Positions 1-10,142 of a DNA stretch of 64,000 nt are shown piece by piece. The first letter of the stretch is position 1. Each line of letters opens with the position of its first letter. Source of the DNA: Cristatella mucedo. Its lineage: Eukaryota > Bryozoa > Phylactolaemata > Cristatellidae. A model generated the notes under the pieces. It worked only from the letters and a program-made list of their open reading frames with translations. It did not search any database and was not told where the DNA came from. The stretch lies in NCBI GenBank assembly GCA_009760855.2, contig WPIO01000052.1:2017501-2081500 (forward strand), read 5' to 3'. The translations under genes were made by a program, and so were the position numbers.

Positions 1-10
1 GTGCTGACAG

Positions 11-163
11 AAAGCACGTCGACACCGTGCCAACTACATCGGCCTTGAGCTGCTGCTGCTGCACTGCAGCTCCAGGCTCGACGAGGGCGTGCCACTCACC
101 CGATGGCCACCTGGAGCCCGACGTGTACCAGAGCTGCATGCACAAAGCATCCCATTGTTGCAG
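11..163 (+). CDS. candidate exon of unknown product at the left edge
   Basis: 51 open codons between AG at 9-10 and CAG|GT at 163/164, reading HRANYIGLELLLLHCSSRLD, then EGVPLTRWPPGARRVPELHA. Codon use looks gene-like (CTG, GAG, GGC). It may belong to the upstream part of the RUN gene. No domain is recognised. Confidence 0.3.
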
Positions 164-387
164 GTCTTGGGGATGACAGACTCCAGTCGACAGTGGCCAC
201 CATGCAAGCGAATGTCTCATCTTACCCAGATCATCAGCTGATAGGTAAGCTATGCCATCGTCTAGCCTTGCATGATTGGACAACTAGCGCAGATTACTTC
301 TTGCTCGAAGGCAGCAGCTTTGCAGATTCAGCATCAGTTTACATTTCGATTCTCACGAAGCAGCTACTTACTCTAAAGGTGCTGGCC

Positions 388-824
<437 letters not shown>

Positions 825-899
825 CGCACACGGGTGCGTGCATGCATGCATGCATGTATCAGTTTCTGCAGCGTGACACCGCCACACTGCAGAAGCGTG

Positions 900-3800
900 G
901 GCATGGTCATGTGGTTCCTGCTCCAAACTCTTGTGCATCTCAGTGGACCTGAAACAGTGTGTGGGAATTCAATTTCTCATTGATTAATCCATCATTTTTG
1001 AGCTCTAGCTACCGGTAGCGAATCCTCCTTGTACAACATGATTGCCCTTTACCTAGGATAGATAGAAAGTCCGAGTGTCATTGCTTTAGCTAGTGTGCAT
1101 TAGGGTACTTGCGACTCGACTGCAAAATGCTCAGACTGTTTAGCAAGTGCTCAACTTACTTGCCGCTTTTTTCACGAGTTACTATTCTGACGCAGGTTTT
1201 CTTTTGTCGCGAATCTGCACTGCGGTTATTTCCGTGACCGTGTGGCATTTTGTATCCACTTAATCGGCTGAGCTGTTATCGCCGAGTTATGAGTTATTTG
1301 CTTAGATGGCTAAGTAGTTAAGCTCTACGTTAATGCGCTTGCTGACGAGGCCTTCATAACCGGATTGTTGGCCCTTCACATTGGCTCCTATCTGGCTAGG
1401 GTTAAATGTCTGTCTACTGAGTGAAGGAGATGGCAGGAAGCAAAGGCCCTCGGTAAAGTGGGACCGACCTTAATTCCCCGACCTTTTGTAGCTCTTCTAA
1501 GCTATGATTGTTGCTCTCAGTATCTCGGTATTTCACCAAGTCTGACCAATCCTTGGGAAACGTACTATAGCTCTACCTATTAGGCACAGTAGCTCTGCAG
1601 TGCAAAGCGCTGCGTGCCTACATGACTCAGTACCGAGTCCTCAGAATGAAAGCTCTCTCCGAGTAAAGAGGATTGCGGCCTTGTGAAAGCCTCAGATTAC
1701 GGTTCAAACCACAGGTGCCACACATGAGCCTTTGAGGTTCTCTAGTGCCCCAGTGCCGATTTGCCTCCTGTTAGTATGGCAGTAACTTGATGAATATGCC
1801 CTTATGATAATAACTGCATGAGCATGCCCTTATAATAATAATAATAGTAATAGTATGTTTTGACCTTTGTATACCTTCAAAATCAGCTATACCTGATCTT
1901 GACATTGCCCTCAGCAAGAGCATTTATTGATCCCCAATGGTTCGATGGTTGAAGCATCGTGTGTGTACTCTCATTCTCGCTCAGGCCTTTGCTGGCATGA
2001 CCCTTCCGATATGTCCTACTTCCTACAGCCCACCCCAGCAGGAGTATATTGCCAGAGGTGTTGAAGGTGGCAGATCCTAAATGGCGCAGTTTCCCATTTG
2101 ACACTGGACAGGCTCATTTCACGCAAAGATGCAACGAATGATAGCGCTTCGAAACTATTTTGTGTCGTCAGGGTATTATCAGATGAGTAGGACAAAGGCA
2201 GTATTAGCGTGCACGGACATGCGTCAAATAGCAGCTGAACTCTTTCTGTTTGCATTGTTGCAGCGCTCTGTTCTGAGGCCTATTGGCCAATGGCTTCGAT
2301 TGGCATCCTCAATGATGGCTCTGAAGCCCGTCGTTGTCCCTGCCAAGGCTGGAGGCACTGAAAGCTGGCCGCTGAGATTTTGTCGCCCCATTGGTCCCGG
2401 GGGTCCTGCTGTCCTTGCTCGCCTATCTCAAGTGGTGACGTACTAGTGGCTCGCAATTCTTTATCGGATGATAGCATTTTTTTGCACGTTGCCGGAACTA
2501 TAACCATAACTATACTGCTTCTTTTGGTGTCAGGGCAGCCACGATGAAAGGTGTCTTAGCTGTGCCATCTGACCACGGATTGGAACCGTGCAAAGAGTGA
2601 TGCAAATTTAATTAGTCATAGCGATTCAAGATCCGTTCACCAGAGCACACTTTTTCTTATTCGAGTTTTCCAAATAGAACGTAGGCCACCGGTCCCAGCC
2701 AGGCTGAGTGAGCTTCCTTTAGTTATCGATTGTGGTGACCTATTCTTGGTTGTCCCTTGCTCCCAGCCCATTTGAAGGGTTGAGCAATGAGATCTGGCCT
2801 GCAGAGATTGGGCTGGCCGTGGTGCTCTAGTTTGGTAGTGCCTATGGGCCCAACAAAGTACAGTCTTTTCTCATTGACATTTGGCCCGTAAGCAGCTGAA
2901 TCCAGTCGATTACGTCAGTCACGCTGGCACTAACCTTTAACGGGCAATATGTGGTGATCATAACCTGACCGGTTTGCACAGGATTTGACCTCTCATGCTG
3001 GTACCAAATTAAGCAAAACGATAGCCCCGTACAGATAAAAATCTGTATCTGTGCCTTAACCGGCATCTCGAATGCTGCTAAGCTGAGTTAGCCGCGAGCA
3101 GCCTTCTTCCCTGGCGCTCTCCGGATCGGCCAGCTTTCATTCGTGATTACCAGGGTTCGCGGGGGAAGTAGACCACAAAGCAGCATTGTGATCTTGATCT
3201 CGGGTTTTAGACCGAAGCTTGCTATTAGTGTACAGCCGAATTACGTGAGTCTGGCAGGCTATATATCTTGTCATAAACCATTTTATGCTACTCCGGTGGA
3301 GTGGAAGTGCTTTATTCCCCGACTGCGGTGCGTCTGAATTCGTTAGTGGCACAGGAAGGACTGGCTTCAACTCCTACATTTCAACTGAAGGAGATGGTCT
3401 TCTTACTTGTAATTAGAGAATCAAGAAAGGAAAAGGCAGTTCTTCAATAAACGGGTCAACACATCTTTGGCCGAATCGGCAGGTGGCCATCAGGATGCTG
3501 CTATGGGAACCATTGCTAGCCATGCCAAGCACATCTATACACCTATCTATGCAGCTATTTAATTCAGCATCATGTTTTCGGTTGTCTGAAAATGAACCAA
3601 AAACACGTTTCCTTCCTAAGCAATGTCCTTGGGTGCTCTTCGGGTTGCCAAGGTCGGCCTCGGGGCATGTTCGGGTGAGAGAAAATAGATCTCATGGATA
3701 GGGCTACATGCTTGCATGGCGAGTTACACCCCCTGGGCACCATGTCGTTGCTCAATGACAATGGCAGATTCATAGTTTATTGTAGCACCTAGTGTTGACC

Positions 3801-4190
3801 ACACAATCTCGCATTAAGGATAGTAGATGCGGCTGAGCCGACATAAACACAACAATAAAACATGCTTATCGTCGACTTTTCAGCCAGCATCGACAGTATA
3901 CTCCATGGTTCATGCTGCAGCCCAGTTCTTGGTGGGCGTATGCTGCGGCTCGAAGTACACTATTACAGATCAGAGTTAGCATGCTAAACTCTAGCGTTCT
4001 ATTGGAAGATCCAACCTTGGTGCTTTGGATATAGCCAGCACCTCAGATTACACAACCCTCTTAGGCCATATAACAAAGACCTTGTATGACTATATACAAT
4101 GCTAGCCCAAAAACTCATTCACCCTCGAAATCAAGATATCACCTCCAATATTGCATTGTTTTATAAACTCCCGGTCAAGTTTTTTCCAAA
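900..4190. other. unannotated intergenic or intronic DNA
   Basis: No convincing gene. There are AT-rich stretches, an imperfect (TAA)n at 1837-1852, and short ORFs on both strands at 2129-2507 following an acceptor-like TTGTTGCAG at 2263. They do not form a consistent exon. Confidence 0.5.
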
Positions 4191-4199
4191 TCACAGATT

Positions 4200-5330
4200 T
4201 CTCATGAGTTAACAGGATTTGTAGCAATCTCCCAACAAGATAAAACCTTGTCGTGTGATGGGTAGGAGAGACGATAGGTGCTTAAGCAGGACTAGGTGAT
4301 TAATTTTGTCAAAAGCTGTCAAGAAAGCCAGCAGAACTAGAATAGAGACTCTACTTGCCACTGGAACTTGCTTGCTAGGTTTGGTAAGTTTCAATGTAGG
4401 GTTGAAGTGGTCTAACAGTGCTCGTTGCAGTGTTTTTGAGAGGAGCCGATGTAAAATCTGGGTGGAAGCTGCATGAGTTCTCCTGGACAAAATCTGAGGC
4501 TACAGACATTTATTTTGTTAGCTATGCAGGGCAGCAATAATTCTGGGCATCTCAGAAGGAGAGCAGTAGGATTTATAGGATTCAGAGGGTTCGTATTCTT
4601 CCTGGGCTAGGATATTTGCTTCGAGATAATGTCAGCAGGGACAGGCTTGAAGGTGGACATTGAGGGAGAGCAAGGAATCGAGGTTGTAGGAAATGGACAC
4701 TGATCTTGTCTATCTTGCTGACAAAAAAGCTAGAAAAACAATGTGCTTGATCTCCACAAGGATCGCTGGATATGGTGCTGACCTGGGAGCCGTAAAGACG
4801 GGTCATCGTCGGCGTCACAATTTTTGGATTTTGCATTTGTATTGCACTATGTTATTGTAAAAGTTGGACTTGGCCTTAGCTAGGATACTCTTCACATGCC
4901 ATTTAAATTACGGATCTTTTGTATGCTTTTTCATGCAGGCACATTGTAGTCATTGCCAGTTTAATGTTTGTAATACACTGTAAGTCAGAAGGGCTTAGTT
5001 GGAGATGCTAACTCATCCAGAACGCTGGCTCGCTTCGTGTTGCGTCATTCCCCCTGGAGGGCATTGAGCCGAGGATTGAGGACTAGGATAGCTGACTGGG
5101 CATGGAAGGTAATCGTTGCGAACCTCTTTCCACGTAAAGGTTCTCTAAAAGTTTTGCAATTTGCAAATTATTTTGGATACCGAAGGGGACACATGCTGCA
5201 TAGAGAAAGAGACCCGAGTGTAGTCAGACGTGCAGAATTTGATATCAGTAGGAGTCAGCATAAATTACGGGTGACTAGTTGATCGAAAGAGTGGCCTTTG
5301 CTGTGAGTGGGGCCGTGCACATGAGCTATG
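4200..5330 (-). mobile_element. LINE family A fragment (EN end to RT), decayed
   Basis: Minus-strand translations carry VSILVLLAFLTAFDKINHLV (RT motif A region) near 4290-4350 and SSFFVSKIDKISV near 4690-4730. The 5' edge at about 5300-5325 repeats the GGGCC.TGCACATGAGC sequence seen at 58738-58752 in the better copy. There are frameshifts and stops throughout. Confidence 0.8.
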
Positions 5331-5538
5331 AAAGAAGCCGAATCAGTCAATCTGAAATTTAGCAGAGCAGAGGTTAGTCAGATTATCAAAGCAATAATAG
5401 CAATAATAATTAGACATTTTCTTAATGCCTTAAGAGAATAAAATCTCTTGCTAGGCAGTTGAAAATATGCTGGAAAGGAAGCATGTCGTTTTTTGCTATA
5501 CTGTTCGTTATTATGCCCATCAAACAGGCTCATAACAA

Positions 5539-5664
5539 TGAAGAACAGCAACCAAAATAAAGATAAAAGTGAAAGTGCAATGAAGAACTGCTAACCGAAG
5601 TAATGATCAAAGTAAAAGTGCCACGAATGACCAAACCGAAATAAAGATCAAAGTGAAAAGGCAA
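5539..5664. repeat. three diverged ~42-bp tandem units
   Basis: Units begin GAAGAACAGCAACCAAAATA, GAAGAACTGCTAACCGAAGT and GAATGACCAAACCGAAATAA and each continues with AAGAT(A/C)AAAGTGAAA-like sequence. Minisatellite; no coding capacity. Confidence 0.75.
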
Positions 5665-5699
5665 TGATTGACCTCCAAATTGACAAAACTGGCAGATGT

Positions 5700-6960
5700 G
5701 GCATATGTTGGCCTAAAAACAGCCCCAAGCACGGTTCAGACACCATTGGGTAATTGGGTAAGCAAGCGATATTTTTTATGTATGATTGCTATATTCAGGA
5801 GCCAAAGTGTGAGGATAACAATAAATGTGTAGTCCTTAATATTGGCATAATTTTGAGGCTGATATCAAAATGTTCTATGAGCAATCGATTATCGTTTCTT
5901 GCTATACCAACATTTCCCTACCACGAAGCTGCACATATTTGCTTCGCATGGGGATAGTTTGCTTACCCTGCCTAGTTTTGGTGCATCCTGGGCAGGGCTG
6001 TGCCAAAATCGCAAAACTTTACCTAAGAGAAGTATAAAAACATACAAACCAAAAATAGGCCTGTTGAGTTTTTTACCATCCAACTACAAAAACTGAACTC
6101 TCCACGTAATACTCATTGCATTTTAAACGCTACCTTATCTAGGACATTCGCACCAGAAGTGAAACTCGGAGTGTGGCTTTCGGTTGACCAAGAATGACAT
6201 CAGCCCCAAAATTTGGTCAACATCGAGGCTTTCTTGTTTCCGAGCACTTGTGCATCGGCGCACGCGCACACACGCACGCACACACACTCACATTCGATTA
6301 TGAACTTGGACCAGCTAGGATGGAGTTTAGAGCATTTGCTTATTGCTAGCGCCGATCATGGGTTGACTTTGACGACATGCAGCAAAATTTCTCACATGTC
6401 ACTGTTGTCGTAGCACTCAGCCTGCACCAGTTAAAACAAAGCACAGTTCGGTTCTTCCGGAGCTTCTAAGTGTATCCTGCCTAGTGGGGTTACGTGCTAC
6501 AGTCATGCAAAGTGATTTTTCTTAGGGCTTGGATCTGCAAGGTAATGGCACCAGTCATAGAAATAGTCTAGCTAATTAGCTTGGTGAGCCTCCTTTGGAG
6601 CAACTACTGTGAGCTAATAAGGGCAATGGGGAATCTGGCTTCAATCAGTGCTGAAGCCGTACAATGCCGGCCAGTTCATCTATCGGGCCCACTTTGAAGG
6701 CGACCTACAGGCAGCACATCTGTGTGATATATTTGATGGTTAGCAGACCAACTGCTCCCAGATGCTGGTCGGCCACAAGCAGCGATCAGCGGTTGCACTT
6801 ATATCGTCAGCTCTTCCATCTGTAGCCTGTCTTACTTGTCGTGTTTGTGTCCTACAATTGTTGACAGACTTGTTTGTGAGTCCACCACTTACACCACGTG
6901 AGGCGAATGCACTTGCGCTTCCTGTGAGTGCTTTGGCCGCATGAGCTCAAGCAAGTGTCA
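5700..6960. other. unannotated DNA
   Basis: Only short ORFs and a brief imperfect (CA)n run at about 6258-6290. Nothing recognisable. Confidence 0.5.
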
Positions 6961-6978
6961 TGTTGAGCACAATGACGA

Positions 6979-7694
6979 CGTGATGTGACGTGATGTATCT
7001 CTGTCTACAACTCCACAAAGCCACAAAGACTATGTGGGTGTTACGTAGAAGAGTTTTGTGTAGCGCACTCACAGCCTAAGCGGCTTTCGGTACGCATTCG
7101 GTAGCCAACATTCTCATGCAACAGAAAGAAAGTGGGAAGCATTGCAGAGTTACGAGACCAGTTGAGGTAGTGAGTAGCATGGAAGTAGCAGCTCAGGAGC
7201 GCTGGAAAGGATGAGCCATAGTCGGCAGCTGGAGAGTAGTTGTCGTTGTGTAAGAATTGTGGAAGAGAGTTCCACAGTCTAGGACCTGCAGAGCTAAAGC
7301 TTCTGTCACCAACGGTCTTTAAGCAGAGGAATGGAATAATTAATTTATTGTCCATACAGGACCTGAGGGCACGAGGAGGCTGAAACTGGTGCAGCAGTTC
7401 AGCTAGGTATGAAGGAGCCAAGCCATGGTGGCCTTGTGGGTCAGCGTGAGAGCTTTGCCCTGTATCAGTTGATCAACCGGCAGCTATTCTAGCTGTTTTA
7501 GCCAAGGAGACACGTGGTCAAACTTCTAGGAGTTGAAAACTAGCCTTGCAGCCATATTCATAGCCATTTGCAATGACCTAGCCGCTCTTTTTGGTAGCCT
7601 AGCCAAAAGGGAATAACAATAATGAAGCCGAGACAGAACTAAGGAGCTAGTTCAATTTCTTGGCAAGCCACCGCGGAAGACAGCTCCTTATGAG
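6979..7694 (-). mobile_element. LINE family B, 3' end fragment
   Basis: Minus-strand translation includes [20 protein letters not shown] and [20 protein letters not shown], the C-terminal end of a CR1/L2-type ORF2. The sequence is nearly repeated at 35003-35469, 32100-32600 and 63611-63850. The 3' tail is a GATGT/ACATC-rich run at the low-coordinate end. Confidence 0.88.
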
Positions 7695-7905
7695 ACTGAC
7701 CACAACCCTAACAGGCCAGCTGCTTACAAATCTGCTGAGATCATAATGGGCCACGAGCATGGGGCAAGGCAGACTGACATGCCGGCATATAGCTTTCGGC
7801 TGCGACACCACCCCACTTACTCGTGTGCTTTGTATGCAGTAGCCAGCCGCCACGGCGAGTGACAGATTTGCCTCTGCTGTACTAAACCGATGCTTGTTCC
7901 TGCAG

Positions 7906-7988
7906 TGGTGCTGTCCTGCATGGAAGCAGCAGATGCACTAGTGCGCCATCTGGATCGGGGAGCAGCAGCAGCAATGACGCAGGGCAAG
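7906..7988 (+). CDS. RUN-domain gene exon a
   Basis: Acceptor TTCCTGCAG, donor GTGAGC, phase 1 to 0. Reads VLSCMEAADALVRHLDRG, then AAAAMTQGK, the first RUN helix. An upstream exon ending in phase 1 is required and was not found. Confidence 0.65.
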
Positions 7989-8020
7989 GTGAGCATGCCA
8001 CTGCCTCACGCTGTCTCTCT

Positions 8021-8064
<44 letters not shown>

Positions 8065-10094
8065 CGCTCATTTTCCCTCATTCTCTCTCAATCGCAATTT
8101 GTGTCGCATTCTTTTTTCTTTCTTTCTCTTTCTCTTCTCGGTCTCTTTGTCTCTTCGTCTCCTCTTTTTTTTCTCCCACCCTCTCTGGCCTCGCTGTCTC
8201 GAGTCCTCTGTCCCTCTTTGACAGCGCTGAAGCTCTGTTGGTGCTCGCCAGTCCTGCTGTTGGGCAGCAAGGTTCACAGATGCACTGCAAGGATTCTGAT
8301 TGCTGAGGCCTCTCGTCTTGCTCCAGGCTGCCGATGGTGCAAGTGTGTGCAGTGCCGACTTGCTGCACACTCTCTGGAGGCTAGCGTTGGCCGTGGAAAG
8401 TGTCGTGATTCTCGGCCTACGCGACCTGATGCCGGTGACCACACGGATTGGCAAGGTCATGACGCGCCTGAGCGCATGGGATGTGGCAATACAGTCTGCA
8501 GCTGGAGCAGGTGAGCGGCCATCAAGTAGCTGACGCGCTCCATTCGTCGATTGGGAGTGAGACAAATGACCTGCTGTCACCCTGAGGGGCGGACTTACGG
8601 TTCGGACTAGACGTGCCGGCCTTCACCGTGTGCCGTCGGGCTAGTGGAAATTGACGAGGCACAAAGCTGACCGATTCTTACGCACTTTTGCTGTATATAT
8701 CACGACCCCAGTTCCGGCTGTGAAGTGCTGTAATTGCAAGGGTATACTTAGGACCAAGGACTTTAAGGGTCTACAGACAGGCTTGAACCGAGCTGAAGGA
8801 CTGTGCCGGGACAGCTTGCCACCAGACATAATAATCATAATAAATTTGATAAAGTGCCCTCAGAGAATTCAATCTCTTTCTAGGCTCTTTACAATTTCTG
8901 CGTATGAAGCACGATCGAATGGTTAGTGGTAGCATGCTCAATAAACAACAAGAAGAACATGGTTAGGGGTGACATGCACAGGGTTGGCATGCAAGTATGG
9001 TTAGTGGCAGCATGCAACAGTGTCAGCATGCAAGTGTCAGCACCCATAAGCACACAAAGGACGAATCACAGGGGCCCACTAAAGGCTGTCATAAATAGAT
9101 GCATTTGGTGGTCTCTTATACGAGGCCACACTTCGGTGCCTTGCGAACGAAGCTTCGGGAGTAGCAGCAGGAGCAGCAGGGTAGGAAGCAGTCATCCACA
9201 TACTGCTCCAGTCCACCCAGCTATTGAGGCCCAACCGTGCATGACGGTGTCCGGGCTTCCCAGCATTTGCATGACTCGGTCGAGCTAGCTAGAAAACTCG
9301 AAACCCGTACTGGTGTCGGGCAAAGCGAGGAGCAACGTGCAAGGATAAAAAATCGATGCTAGCAGTCACGCAAGCTCGGGATTGATTTCTAGCTGATGCC
9401 AAGCCAGCGAAATGCAATTAGGGTAGCGATTATTCGCTTAACTTGGAGTGGCACGCACGTTCGAGCAGTGCAGGCGGCCAGTCAAACAGCACGTATGCAT
9501 CGCGCTAAGCTGCCCATGCTCGCCTGTAGAAACGAGTGGAAACATTTATTCTGACGTCCAAAGATCAAATCTGAAAGCACCGACCTATCCGCTGACGAAT
9601 CTTCAGGGTGCCTAGGTACTGACAGCGTGAACGAACTGTGGGTGTGTCCTGTATTAGTTGCTGTCGCTCAAGTACCTGTACCTGTTCTGGTCACTGGGTC
9701 CTTGTGATTAGAACGGGGCGTGGTGCTTGAAGTCGCAGATGCTTTTACAATAATGTCCACATTTGGTCACTCTGAGCCACCCCTATCAATCAGCTGCCGA
9801 CAGATCGTTTGGTTTCATGCCTCCCTCATGAAGTGCCATGCTATTACCACATGGCAGGCAAGCTTCACTGCTGGCCATTTTTAAAGATTTCCCTATTACA
9901 ATGTCTGAATCCTAGTTGAACAAAACGAAAGCTTGAGCTAACACATTGAAGCCATCTACACGCCCTGGATTGGCCTAGGTGTTAAGGTGCTTGCCTTAGA
10001 CGACCGAGGTTGTGGGCTCAAGCCTGTTACATAAGTGAAGCCCGTGGTTAGAGATTACATTCACTTATGATGCTATTATATATATACTTATGAG

Positions 10095-10142
<48 letters not shown>

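Noticed and set aside
8068-8580. Arg/Glu-rich minus-strand ORFs
   Set aside because: They arise from the CT-rich intron tract on the opposite strand of RUN exons.
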